Source: JACCXG01 sp963836735 (GTDB lineage Bacteria > Acidobacteriota > Vicinamibacteria > Vicinamibacterales > 2-12-FULL-66-21). From it: a DNA stretch of 64,000 bases. Shown here piece by piece: positions 50,108-60,260 of this stretch. Location of the stretch: contig CAWIKP010000018.1 in the NCBI GenBank assembly GCA_963836735.1, positions 310,001-374,000 of the forward strand. The letters are read 5' to 3'. Each line of letters starts with the position of its first letter. Position 1 is the stretch's first letter. Under the pieces are notes generated by a model. It was not told the DNA's origin. It worked only from the letters and a program-made list of their open reading frames with translations, and ran no database searches. Both the position numbers and the translations under genes were made by a program.

Positions 50108-52134
50108 GACAACGGTGGCGCGGACGCCGCCGCGCTGGTGCCGATCTCGGTCGTCTTCGTCTGATCGGCGGTCTGCTCGCGGACGGCGGGAAGGTAGACG
50201 GTGAACTGGCTGCCGGCGGCCTTTGCACTCTTCAGGGCGATCCGCCCGCGGTGTGCCTCGACGGTTCGCTGCACGAGGCTGAGGCCGAGCCCCGCGCCCT
50301 GCACCTGTGCGGCAACCACATCGGCGGCACGATAGAAGGGCTCGAAGATCCGCTCCTGATCGTGGGGCGAGATACCGATGCCGCGATCGCTGACCGTGAT
50401 GCTCACCTCGTCATTGCAGCGCCGAGCTTCGATTCCTATCCAGCCGCCGTCGGCGCCGTACTTGATCGCGTTGCCCACGAGATTCTGGAACACGCGGCGC
50501 AGAGCCGATTCATCTCCCGCCACGCGCGGGAGGTCCTGCGGGATATCGACCTGGAGCTCGAGACCCGCGGTCTCGATGAGCGTGGCAGACCCGCGCAGCA
50601 CACTCTCGATCACGGCGCCGATGCTTACGGGGACGTCGTTCAACGTGCGCTGCCCGGAGTGAATGCCTGCGAACTCCAGAATCTGCTCGACCATTTCGGT
50701 CAGCCGGCGCCCTTCACTTCGCACGAGCTCGCCGTATTTCCTGACCTGGTCGCGGTCGTGAATGACACCCTCGGCGAGGTTGTCGCCGGCGGCGCGGACG
50801 ACTGCGAGGGGCGTCCGCAGCTCGTGAGAGACCGTGGCCACGAACTCCATCTGCTGCCGCGCGAGCTCCTGTGAACGCCGCATCGAGGCGACCATCAACA
50901 GCACGCTCGCCGCGAGCACACCCAGGATGCTCATGCTGACCATCAGGTTCCGGCGGCGCGCGCTGTCGATGGCCGCTTCGAGCGAGCCCGCCGGATGCTT
51001 GATCAGGAGCCGCCACTTCGCGGGCGCCGCCGGACGCGTGCCTGCAACCGCCGTTACCCACGTGCGGTCGCGACTCTGCCCGGCCTCACCCACGACGCCG
51101 GACAGCGGCCGCGTTCCGCGCACGATCACCTGTGAAGTGGTCGTCGTGACCGTTCCGGCGGCCGGCTTCTGGGCGGAGCCGTCCGCGGCGCTGCGATCGA
51201 CCGGCATCGAGAATGTCGTCAACGTCTGCGCGCCCGCAACGCCGGGCGGAATCGTCAGCGCCATGAAGCGCCTGATGTCCGCGGTCATCTCGGGAAATTC
51301 CTGGGGGCGCACCTGGAAGAGCTCGGCGTTCGCATCCGCCTTCGTTGCCGCTTCAGGTGCGAAGTCCGGCGTCGACTGATAGACCCGCGAGGCCGCCGGA
51401 CCTTCGACGACTGCCAGCTGGTACCGGATGTCGTCGCTGGCCTCACTGAAGTGGTGGGACGCGAGCGCCGGGAGGATCTCGCCGGTCATCACCTGGCGAT
51501 CGAGCACGAGCACGCTGTAGGACAGCGACGCCGTCGGAGCAACGCGCGCGCCGTGGACCGCCGGCGAGTTGATCAGCAGCAGCGGCGCCGGCGCGGACGG
51601 CACCACGATCGCCGGCACCTGTTCCCACAGAGCGGGAGTGAGGGTCCGGACGATCATCGATCCGTTCGCGCTTTTCTCTTCGTGCATGTCACCGATCTGC
51701 CCGCGAATCGGGATCAACGCAGCCGGCCACTCGATCCGATCGAGTGACCGCGCCGTGGCGTTGAACCGCTGCAAGGTAGCCGCGGCATTGCTGTCCCTGC
51801 TCGCCACGTATATGTCACGGATCAATTTCGGGTATCGGGCGGTCTCGTGCCAGCGGTCGTAGCGGCTCCCGATCCTCTCAGCCGGACTCTGATCCGGCAG
51901 GCTGGCTCCCGGGAGACCGGGCTCGACCTGGAAGAGCATGTAGGCGAGCGTCAGCTCGCGATCGAAGTCTCGAGCGAACGCATTCGCGCGGGCGCCGAGC
52001 ATGGCGGTCATCCGTTCACGCTCCGCGTCGCTGATGCGGCCAAGCCAGCGGTACTGAAGTGAAGCGAGCACCCCGATCAATCCGAGCAGAGCGACCGCGA
52101 CGGCCAGCGCCGGCGGCCTGAACCGGCCTCGCAT
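50104..52134 (-). CDS. Membrane sensor histidine kinase
   Basis: A 676-residue kinase with an N-terminal membrane helix (LAVAVALLGLIGVLASLQY) and a periplasmic sensor region of about 360 residues with no recognised domain. A second helix (LMVSMSILGVLAASVLLMVA) precedes the HisKA box ATVSHELRTPLAVV (phosphoacceptor His437). The HATPase domain has NAIKYGADGG, DRGIGISPHDQERIF and GAGLGLSLVQ. The C-terminus has a short variable tail. It would phosphorylate the downstream OmpR-type regulator. The start codon lies directly next to the 3' end of a group II intron, so its natural leader and ribosome binding site may depend on intron sequence or splicing. Confidence 0.94.
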   Translation of the reverse strand: MRGRFRPPALAVAVALLGLIGVLASLQYRWLGRISDAERERMTAMLGARANAFARDFDRELTLAYMLFQVEPGLPGASLPDQSPAERIGSRYDRWHETARYPKLIRDIYVASRDSNAAATLQRFNATARSLDRIEWPAALIPIRGQIGDMHEEKSANGSMIVRTLTPALWEQVPAIVVPSAPAPLLLINSPAVHGARVAPTASLSYSVLVLDRQVMTGEILPALASHHFSEASDDIRYQLAVVEGPAASRVYQSTPDFAPEAATKADANAELFQVRPQEFPEMTADIRRFMALTIPPGVAGAQTLTTFSMPVDRSAADGSAQKPAAGTVTTTTSQVIVRGTRPLSGVVGEAGQSRDRTWVTAVAGTRPAAPAKWRLLIKHPAGSLEAAIDSARRRNLMVSMSILGVLAASVLLMVASMRRSQELARQQMEFVATVSHELRTPLAVVRAAGDNLAEGVIHDRDQVRKYGELVRSEGRRLTEMVEQILEFAGIHSGQRTLNDVPVSIGAVIESVLRGSATLIETAGLELQVDIPQDLPRVAGDESALRRVFQNLVGNAIKYGADGGWIGIEARRCNDEVSITVSDRGIGISPHDQERIFEPFYRAADVVAAQVQGAGLGLSLVQRTVEAHRGRIALKSAKAAGSQFTVYLPAVREQTADQTKTTEIGTSAAASAPPLS

Positions 52135-52189
52135 TGGTAGATCCTACTTGTCTCCAGACAGTGACTGGATGTCGGCAAGACCCCCGTTC

Positions 52190-52222
52190 AAACCGTGCAT
52201 GCGGATTTCCCGCACACGGCTT
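52190..52222 (-). ncRNA. Group II intron domain V catalytic hairpin
   Basis: On the minus strand AGCCGTGTGCGG, a GAAA-type tip, then CCGCATGCACGGTT form the short conserved domain V stem with its bulge. The RT stop codon TAA runs directly into this hairpin. This is the most conserved part of the ribozyme active site. Confidence 0.85.
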
Positions 52223-53593
52223 ACCAGATGGTCTTCAGGTCGTAGGCATGCGCCACCCCCGGATACTGAATCGTGCCGCGCAGGCGAATGAGCCCAAGGG
52301 CCTCGAAGAAGGGGCGAGTCCATGCTGTCGCCCGACCGGCGGTGAGACGCGAGCCCGCGCGCTTGAGGAGCAGCCCACGGAGTCGGCGTTCCACGTATTG
52401 GTCGAGGTCAGTGAAGCGGTTCGCCGCATTGCCCGTGCGAAAGTACTGACCCCAGCCACGGAGCACCGGATTCAAGTCCGCGATGACGACGCGGAGGTCC
52501 GTGTGACACCGCGCGCGAGGGGTGAGGTCCCGCACGCGAGTGCGCACCCGCGCCATCGCACGTTGCGACGGGCACCGCTGGAGGTAGTAGACGCGTTGCC
52601 GCGACCGCTCCCAGATGGGCCCGCTCATGCGCTTGCGCAGGTGACACCCGAGGAAGTCAAACCCCTCGCATCCGCGCGAGAGGTCGACCATCCTGGTCTT
52701 CTCCGGATGCAGCTCGAGCCCGAGACGCGTGAGCACCAGCCCCACACGCCGTCGGGCCTCCTCGGCCTGCGCCTTCGTGTCACACATCACCACGAAGTCA
52801 TCGGCGTAGCGGACCAGCGTGCCCAGATGCGCACACCGGTCCTCCCACACTCGGTCGAGGACATGCAGGTAGATGTTGGACAGCAACGGCGAGATGACGC
52901 CCCCCTGTGGGGTGCCGGCCATCGTGCGCGTCCACTGCCCCTTGTCCATCACACCCGCCGCGAGCCACTGCCGCAGCAGCGTCAGCACCCGCCGGTCCGA
53001 GACGCGCCGACGCACCAGTGTGAGGAGCCGCTGGTGGTCGATGCTGCCAAAGTAGTCGCGAATGTCGGCGTCGAGCACATGGTTGCCACCGCGCGCGCCG
53101 CGCACGCGCAGGGTTTCCAGTGCCTGAGTCGCGCTCCGCTTCGGCCGAAACCCATACGATGAGGCTCGAAAGTCCGCCTCGAAGATGGGCGTCAGCACGA
53201 GCGTCGCCGCCATCTGTGCCACCCGGTCTCGGACCGTTGGGATGCCAAGCGGCCGCTGCCGGCCGTCGGCCTTCGGGATGTAGCGCCGCAGAACCGGCTG
53301 CGGCCGATACGTGCCTGTTTGCAACGCCGCGCCGAGCTCCTGCAGGAGGCGCTCGACCCCGTATTGCTCAACCGCTGCGAGCGTCGTCCCATCGACACCC
53401 GCTGCGCCACGGTTCGTCTTCACCCGCCGCCATGCCTCCTGGAGGACGTCGCCTCTCCAGATCCGGTCCATCAGGGCATGGAAGCGGCGCTCCGGGGATC
53501 GCTTGGCCGCGACCCACAGCCGACGTTGCAATTGGCGCACTTTGTCGGAGGACGGTGGTCCCCCGGGGGAGTTGGAACCGGGCGTGCCGGTCA
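52221..53593 (-). CDS. ltrA: Group II intron reverse transcriptase/maturase
   Basis: A 457-residue protein from ATG 53593 (MTGTPGSNSPGG). Fingers and palm motifs are present: IPKADGRQRPLGIPTVRDRV, GFRPKRSATQALETL, LDADIRDYFGSIDH, MAGTPQGGVISPLLSNIY and the catalytic VRYADDFVVM. The maturase X domain follows (CHTDLRVVIADLNPVLRGWGQYFRTGNA). No C-terminal HNH endonuclease is seen, so mobility would use single-stranded or replication-fork targets. The longer upstream reading frame is translation of ribozyme sequence and is not included. The RT core appears intact, so the intron could still be active. Confidence 0.93.
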
Positions 53594-54352
53594 TGCCCTC
53601 GCGCGTGCTTGCTCGGCCAGCGTGACCACCGCAGGGACCCTTCGCTCCGCTCGCGTTATTCGTCGCGAGCCTCGTCACTACTACGGTCCCCTCGGACGCC
53701 CGCTGCGCACGACCCGCTTTCACCATCGGCTTATACGAGTCGCTCTGCCGCGACAACGGCGGCGCAGACGGGCCTCTCGTGTTCCGCTCCTCTCCGTGCA
53801 CACGTGCTGCGCCCTCTACCCCGCCGAGATCTGCGACACGTGCACCTCCGGACTGAGGCATCGCAGACGTGGCCTTCACCGCGAAATGATCGGTTCGGCT
53901 CTCGGATGGTGACTCTGTCGAGGCTGCAGGCTTCACTTGATGTTGCGGCCCGCGTGCTGGCTTCCTCCGTAGAGGCTTGTGACACCCCGCTTGGGCCACC
54001 GGGGTCTCGCCCGGTGCCTGGGGTCTGCTACTCGGCGCTCCGGCGCTTACCGAGGCGGGACTTGCACCCGCTGGAGACGAACAGCGTGACGCTGACGGTC
54101 GTTTGTCAGCATCGTCACGACGCACCATTGGTCGAGTCTAGCACGCACATTCAGCCCGAAAACCGGCCCGAACCGCAGGTTTTACGTCCTTAACAATTTC
54201 TTTGCCCACCCTGAACGACTCGCCCCGTTCGAACCGCGATCATCGGGACACAGAGCGGGGTGGCGAGCGCCGGCGGCAGCCTTCCGGCTAACGCCGGACG
54301 CGACATTGACCCGAGCGAGATTTCAATTCGAGGATGACGAGGGGAGCCAGCC

Positions 54353-54458
54353 ACACAACGGGGTGAAAGACCGCCGGACTGGCCAGGAGGAACGGTTCTT
54401 ACCCAGCTCGCTCGAGCGGTTCGCCTTGGGAGTTGGGGGTTGGAAGTTGGGAGTTGAC
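54353..54458. repeat. Partial palindromic element, CCAACTCCCAA type (element E)
   Basis: Only the right arm is well preserved (54426-54458, TTGGGAGTTGGGGGTTGG-like). CAACGGGGTGAAAG at 54355-54368 matches the inner core of elements B and C. The outer left arm is missing. It follows the MFS gene and encodes that protein's last residues. Confidence 0.75.
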
Positions 54459-55604
54459 GTGATGCTGTCCGTGCACCCGATCGACCGCGAGAAAATACGG
54501 CAACGCGAGCGCCGATAAGCCCGCGGCAATGGCAAATGCGGTGCGGAATCCGAATCGCTGAATGAGCCAGCCCATCGAGGTCGAGCCGGTCCCGATGCCG
54601 GTGTCGAAGGCCGCGAGGATCGCGCCGAACGCCGCGCCGCGCCGCTCGGCCGACACACCACGCATGACGTAGCCGACGTAGTTCGGATACGCGGTGCCGA
54701 ACCCGGCGCCGAAGATCAGCGCCGACGTCAGCATCCAGAACCGCGTCCCGCCGGCGGCGAGGCACGCCAGGCCGATGCTGATCATGACCAGGCACGGTAC
54801 GAACACGCGCTTGTAGCCGATGCGATCGCCGAGGTGGCCCGTGAACGGGCGCGTGCACAGCACGACGATCGCCAGCGCCGTCAGATAGATCCCTTTTGGC
54901 GTCGTCCCGCTGGCATCGGCATACATCGCCGCGAAGCTGGTGATCCCGCCGTAGCCGAACGAATAGAGGAACAGGGTGAGCGATGTCACCAGCACCCGCC
55001 ACTCGAGCAGCGGTCCGCTCTCTTTCGCCTCGGCCGGCGTCACCGTCGGCTGTTCCTCGAGGTTCAGCGCGATGCCGAGCATCACCAGGTTCAGCACGCC
55101 GGCGAGCACGCAAAGCCACACCCATCCGTACCGGTAGATGACGAACCCGACGCTTGGCGCCACCGACAGTGCCGCCATGGTCGAGAGGCCCCAATAGCCA
55201 ATGCCTTCCCCGCGTCGCCGCTCGGGCAGCATCTGCGTCATGTAGGCCGCCGATGCAGACAGAAGGCCCGACCAGAACACCCCTTGAACAATCGCGAGCG
55301 CCAGCACCAGCCGGTAGTCGGTGATGACGGCATACGCGGCCGCGAACACGGCGAGCGCCACGCTGCTGATGATCAGCATGCGCCGGTGTCCGGTCCGATC
55401 GGCGAAAGCGCCGGTGAGCGGGGCCGAGAACGCGGACGAGTACGTCAGGAACCCGAGGAAGAGACCGGACGCGAAGGTCGAGCCACCCAGGTCGAGGATG
55501 TGAAACGGCGCCGTCGGGAGAAGCTGAAACGCCGAGAGGAAGACGGTAAACGTGAAGCCGCACATCACGAAGAAGCGCGGCGTGAACAGACGATCCGAGG
55601 ACAT
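54399..55604 (-). CDS. MFS transporter with C-terminal tail read from a repeat
   Basis: A 401-residue 12-helix facilitator. MCGFTFTVFLSAFQLLPTAP forms helix 1, GAFADRTGHRRMLI is the loop 2-3 signature and GHLGDRIGYKRVFV the matching loop 8-9. Families with this pattern export drugs or metabolites; the substrate cannot be told. The core ends near AIAAGLSALALPYFLAVD. The last residues, VNSQLPTPNSQGEPLERAG, are translated from palindromic element E, so a repeat insertion probably replaced the original stop. The 250 bp between the intron and this gene hold that element and no other gene that I can see. Confidence 0.88.
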   Translation of the reverse strand: MSSDRLFTPRFFVMCGFTFTVFLSAFQLLPTAPFHILDLGGSTFASGLFLGFLTYSSAFSAPLTGAFADRTGHRRMLIISSVALAVFAAAYAVITDYRLVLALAIVQGVFWSGLLSASAAYMTQMLPERRRGEGIGYWGLSTMAALSVAPSVGFVIYRYGWVWLCVLAGVLNLVMLGIALNLEEQPTVTPAEAKESGPLLEWRVLVTSLTLFLYSFGYGGITSFAAMYADASGTTPKGIYLTALAIVVLCTRPFTGHLGDRIGYKRVFVPCLVMISIGLACLAAGGTRFWMLTSALIFGAGFGTAYPNYVGYVMRGVSAERRGAAFGAILAAFDTGIGTGSTSMGWLIQRFGFRTAFAIAAGLSALALPYFLAVDRVHGQHHVNSQLPTPNSQGEPLERAG

Positions 55605-55622
55605 CTCACGGATCGTACTTCA

Positions 55623-55749
55623 TCGGGGCTGGGGGCCCTGGACTCGGGGCTCGGAAAGCCGGTAGTAATCAGGGGTAACTGGCCGCTTTGATCAGCCCCG
55701 GTTGCCTCTCGGTACGACCGGCTTCCGAGCCCCGAGCCCCCAGCCCCGA
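55623..55749. repeat. Inverted repeat, GGGCTGGGGGCTC type (element G)
   Basis: The left arm 55623-55664 (TCGGGGCTGGGGGCCC start) and right arm 55712-55749 pair with a few mismatches and a bulge. It sits 2 bp downstream of the ADOP permease 2 stop and directly upstream of the MFS start. It is related in sequence to element F at 15377. Confidence 0.85.
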
Positions 55750-55751
55750 CG

Positions 55752-58215
55752 TTATTCGGCTTTCAGCGCTCTCACCGGATCCACACGCGTCGCGCGCCAT
55801 GCTGGAACCAGGCTGGCCGCAATCGCGACCGCGGTCAGCACGACGGCGACGGAAGCGAACGTCGCCGGATCGATAGGCCTGACATCGTGCAGCAGGGTGC
55901 TCATCAGCTTCGAGAGCGAGGCGGCGGCAGCCAGGCCGATCCCGATGCCGAGCAGCGCCAGACCGATACCGCTGGCAAGAACGAGCCTCAGCACCTGCCC
56001 GCGGCCGGCGCCAATGGCGACACGGATGCCGATCTCGCGCGTGCGGCGACTCACGACATAGGAGAGGACGCCGTAGATCCCGATCGCCGACAGCACGAGC
56101 GCGAGCCCGGCAAACACTCCGAGCAGCATGCCGGTGAAACGTGGCGCCGACAGCGTTGCCGCGACCACATCGTCCATCGTCCGGACGTCGGCGACCGGCA
56201 GGGCGGAATCGAGTGAACGGATCACCTGACGGACCGGACCCGCCAACCTGTTCGGATCGGACTGAGCTTTCACGACGAGGGTCATGCCACGAATCGGATT
56301 CCCGATCGACTTGTGCCACTGCGTGTGCGGCACGTAGAACTTCTCCTTGACGACCCCGGTGATCCCGTTGTGCCGGACGTTTCCGACGATCCCGACGACC
56401 GTGACCCATGGCCTGTCGGGGGCGCCGCCGCCAATCTTGATGCGGCCGCCGATCGGATCGCGGCCGTTCCAATAGAGCCTCGCCATTTCCTCATTGATCA
56501 GAGCAACCAGCATCGTCTCCGGCTTGTCATCCGCGGTGATCGGGCGACCGCGCACGATGCGCTCGCCGATGCTCTCGAGATATCCGGGAGTCGCTATCTG
56601 CCAGTCGCCCTTGGCCCCGGTGCCGGGAGGAGGCGAGTAACCCTCGACGCGGAGACCGAAATCGCCGATCGTCGAACCGAGAGGCAGCGCACGCACGGCG
56701 CCCGCACTCGCCACACCGGGAAGGGTGCGGACGTTGTCGACGAGCCGTGAAAAGAAATCGACGACCTGCTCCGGTGTGCCGTAGCTGCTCTGCGGGAGAG
56801 AGAGGCGCATCGTGAGCACGCGCGACGGGTCGAACCCGAGCGGCACGTGCTGCAGCGACCACAGGCTTCGCAGCATCAGGCCCGCGCCCACCAGCAGGAC
56901 GACGGCGAGAGCCATCTCCACGACCACCAGCCCGCTTCGGAAGCGCTGGCGCGCGCCGCCGCTCGACGCGCCCTGCGCGCCGTCCTTCAGCGATTCGGTC
57001 AGATCGACGTGGAGAGCCCGAAGCGCAGGCGCAAGGCTGAAGACGATACTGGTGATGACCGCGACGAGCGCGGTGAAGACCAGGACCGTCAGATCCAGGC
57101 GGACGCCGCCGACCCGCGGGACGCTGGCCGGATTCCACCAGGCCACGAACCTGTACTCCGGCGAATGCCAGCGCGAGCCCGAGCACGGTGGCGAGGCCGG
57201 TCAGGACGAGACTCTCGGTGAGCAGCTGACGCATCACGCGGAGGCCGCTGGCTCCGAGCGCGGCGCGCACGGCGATCTCACGCTGCCGGCCCTCGGCGCG
57301 AGCGAGCAGGAGGTTCGCGACGTTCGCGCACGCGATGAGCAGCAGGAAGGCGACGGCGCCGAAGAGCAGCCAGATCGCGCGACGGACGGACCCGACGACT
57401 TCGTCCTCGAGCGAGAGCACGACCGTGTCGAACTGCATGGGCTTGGGATAAAGCCCCTCGTTCGTCATGGCGCGGGCGATTCCGTGGAGCTCCTCGGCGG
57501 CCTGCTGAACCGTCGCGCCGGGCTTCAGCCGCGCGGCGGTGTAGAGGCCGTGGCTGCCATGGTCCATGCTCGCCGGATCCATTTGCAGGGGCAGCCAGAG
57601 CTGGGTTGGTGACGGGTTCTGATAGTCGGTCGGGAGCACGAAGTCGGGGGGCATCACGCCTGTGACTTCATAGGCGCGGCCGTTGATCTGAATCGTGCGG
57701 CCTGCGATGTTCGGGTCGGCGGCGTAGCGCCGTGACCACAGCGAGTGACTGAGAACGACCAGGCTGGGACCGTTCGGCAGATCTTCGGTAGCGATAAACG
57801 TGCGGCCGAGAAGCGGCGCCACACCAAGGGTCGAAAAGACATTTGCGCTGACGTTGCCCGATGCCACGCGCTCGGGATCGCCATCGCCGGTCAGGTTCAC
57901 CTGGCCGTCACCCCACGCCGCAACCTCCGACAGCGTTGAGGCGCGGCGACGGTAATCCACCACCTCGCCGGTCGCGACCCAGGTCTTGTCGAAGGCCACC
58001 CACTTGCTCCAGATCATGACGGCGCGGTCCGGCTCCTTCCACGGCAGCGGCCTCAGCAGAACGGCATTGACGACGCTGAAGATCGCGGCATTGGCGCCTA
58101 TTCCCAGGGCCAGGGTGAGGATGGCGATCGCGGCAAAGCCAGGGTTGCGGCGCAGGGCGCGCACCCCGAAGCGGAGATCCTGAACCGACGTATCGAGCAG
58201 GGATCGTGCGGGCAT
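55752..58215 (-). CDS. ADOP-family ABC permease 2 (one frameshift)
   Basis: About 820 residues. The N-terminus LLDTSVQDLRFGVRALRRNP leads into helix FAAIAILTLALGIGANAAIF and the first MacB-PCD domain, then VAFLLLIACANVANLLLARA and AVRAALGASGLRVMRQLL. One frame change near 57160 connects to the second half (FVAWWNPASVPRVGG; LAVVLLVGAGLMLRSLWSL), a second periplasmic domain and the final REIGIRVAIGAGRGQVLRLV and TRVDPVRALKAE. It lacks the N-terminal linker with LDEELR seen in ADOP permease 1, and no PadR gene adjoins it. Function and substrate are unknown. It is divergent from the hypothetical gene at 58273. Confidence 0.88.
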
Positions 58216-58272
58216 GTCCGCCTTAGACGGCGCGATGGCGGCGAACGTTGAGCCGTTTGTTAAGATTCCTGG

Positions 58273-58779
58273 ATGACTCAGGATTACAGCGGCTTCCGGC
58301 CGTCGAAGATCTGGCGCCGGATGCCGGCGGAACGCCGCACCGCCGCGGCAGAGCTGTTCTGGGCCGACGAGCAGTCGGCCGAGCAGCAGGTCGAAGCGTG
58401 CGCCACCATCGCCACCCAGATGAAATTCCGGGCCAAGAGCGTGTTGAGCCTGCCAATCGAGAAAAAGACCCGCTATCTCGTGACCCTGCCCCAGGTATCC
58501 GACGCGGTCGCAGCGAGAGCGCTCGTGAACTATCACCTCGGCCTGAAGCGGCCCCTGATGGGGGACTTCCTCGATGCCATCGGCATCGCACACGAAGAAG
58601 GCCTGATCAAGGACGAGACCGTCGTCAAGCCGCCCTCGGACAAGTTGAAGGCCGCGGCTGACCAGATCGCGGCGAAGTACCCGGCGGAGGATGTCGCGTT
58701 GTACTTCTCGACGCTCGTGTCGCAGGACCCGGAGACCTGGGGGGAGCTCGCCGAACTGCCGCAGACGGCGACTGTCTAG
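58273..58779 (+). CDS. Conserved hypothetical protein
   Basis: A 168-residue soluble, mostly helical protein that I do not recognise. It begins TQDYSGFRPSKIWRRM and contains RRTAAAELFWADEQSAEQQVE and FRAKSVLSLPIEKKTRYLV. It has no signal peptide, membrane helix or cysteine cluster. The region from 58780 to 58860 is empty before the convergent amine oxidase. Regular high-GC codon usage and a clean frame support a real gene. Confidence 0.7.
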   Translation: MTQDYSGFRPSKIWRRMPAERRTAAAELFWADEQSAEQQVEACATIATQMKFRAKSVLSLPIEKKTRYLVTLPQVSDAVAARALVNYHLGLKRPLMGDFLDAIGIAHEEGLIKDETVVKPPSDKLKAAADQIAAKYPAEDVALYFSTLVSQDPETWGELAELPQTATV

Positions 58780-58860
58780 GCCGGGTCTTCCGCCGTCGCT
58801 AAAGCTATGGCGGACCGCCGGAGCCTTGGCGAAGGCGTTCAGACCGGCCGCACAGCCAAA

Positions 58861-60193
58861 TCACACAATCCGCCGGTAGTCCAAACCCGCCATCATCGCG
58901 ACCTCTATCGCCGCGCGCCTGCCCGACTCGACTGCCCCGTTCATGTATCCCTGCCAGCGATCGCTCGTGTGCTCGCCGGCAAAGACGATGCGGCCGGCGG
59001 GGCGCGAGAGCCAGGGACGAAGCGTCGGATCGAATCGTGGATCGAAAACCGCGTAGCCTCCGCGCACCCAGGAATCGCGATCCCAGGCGATGGCGGTGGC
59101 CTGGAGCAGGCGCGCGGGGCGGCCGAGCCAGGACAACCGCCGCACGAGGCCGGGCCAGCCCTCGCGGCGGATCAGCGCGCGCACTTCACCGGCGGCGTTA
59201 CCGCCGGCGAGCAGCGTGAGGATGCCAGCCTTTCCCGGCTGCTGCTCGTTGCCGTCCCAGACAGCACCGAAAAGCTGATCGCTGCCGTAAGCCGTCGGGC
59301 GGCCGAATCGTTTCCAGAAGCGCCGATCGAACTGGAGGAACACGCGGGTTGCCGGGCCGTAGCGCAGCGTCCTGACCGCGCGCCACTGGTCCTCGGGCAG
59401 TGATGGCAGGAACACGACGTTCTTCAGTGTCGATGCCGGCAGCGCCATCACCACGTAGTCGGCCGGCAGCTGACGCACTCCGCCGATCGTCGATTGCAAC
59501 TCGCACCCTCGTGCCGCGACGCGCGACCCGCTTCACCACGGCACTCAGGATGATCTCGCCGCGAAGGCCGGCCGCGAGCGCTGAGGGGAGAGCATCGTTG
59601 CCATCGCGCAGGCGGTACATCCGGCCCTCGCCGGGCATCTCATCGGACGAGAACTGATCGACGAGCTGGAGGAGGGACAGCGCTTCGGGGTCGGCGAGGA
59701 AGAACCCGCGAAGGCCGCGCAGGCCGGCCGAGACGCCCGTGTCTGCACGAGCAGCCCTCAACCAGCCGGCGACGGACTGACGCCCGAGCCACTGGCCGAC
59801 GCCGGAATCCCAGCGCCTCTCGCCCGCTTTGAATGCGGCGATCTCCGGAGCGAGCCATTCGGCGACGCGCTCGAAGGTATCCGGCGCGCTCCGAATTCTC
59901 TTTCTGCCGCCCTTCGCCGATCCGTAGAAGCCCCACCCGTTGCGAAGAATCCTCGTCGTCTTCAGACCGAGCTCGGCCGCGAGACCAAGCAGTTCCGTCT
60001 GCTCGGCCTCGATGAGGTCCGCACCGGCTTCCGCATGCTGGCCGCCCTCGAAGCCGCGAATCGTGTGCACGCGACCGCCGACGCGATCGCGCGCTTCCAC
60101 CACCGTAACCTCGGCGCCGGCGCGTTCGAGATAGCGCGCGGCGGTCAGGCCCGCCAGGCCGGCGCCAGCAACGACGACGCGGACGCGAGACAT
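58861..60193 (-). CDS. FAD-dependent amine oxidase (one frameshift)
   Basis: About 444 residues. The N-terminal dinucleotide fold has VVVAGAGLAGLTAARYLE and the FAD motif VVEARDRVGGRVHTIRGF, typical of flavin monoamine oxidases. A frame change near 59510 separates VKRVARRG from CELQSTIGGVRQLPADYVV. The C-terminal FAD-binding element RIVFAGEHTSDRWQGYMNGAVESGRRAA is complete (seen as FAGEHTSDRWQGYMNGA). It would oxidise an amine with O2 to an aldehyde, ammonia and peroxide; the substrate is unknown. The start is ATG 60193. Confidence 0.88.
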
Positions 60194-60260
60194 TCAGTGA
60201 GCATAAAACGCATCGCTTGAACAACGGGCTTGTTATTGGCGAACAATCCGGCCGTGCGGC

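Larger units (their letters stand above)
52137..54148 (-). mobile_element. Group II intron (retroelement) upstream of the histidine kinase gene
   Basis: On the minus strand a GTGCG 5' end is available at 54148 or 54125. Ribozyme domains I-IV follow over about 500 bp (53594-54125), including the GGGTGCAAGTCCCGCC segment typical of this intron group. Then come the RT/maturase gene, a domain V hairpin at 52190-52222 and a domain VI region to about 52137. Exact ends are uncertain by some tens of bases. It lies between an MFS gene and the histidine kinase, ending only a few bases before the kinase ATG. Confidence 0.8.

Noticed and set aside
52221..54128. A longer start for the intron RT giving 635 residues.
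   Set aside because: The extra N-terminal part is low-complexity translation of ribozyme domains. RT similarity begins after the ATG at 53593.
54149..54352. Possible terminator hairpin on the 5' exon side of the intron (GCCGGCGGCAGCCTTCCGGC near 54274).
   Set aside because: Pairing is weak and there is no T-run, so I could not support a terminator call or use it to classify the intron.
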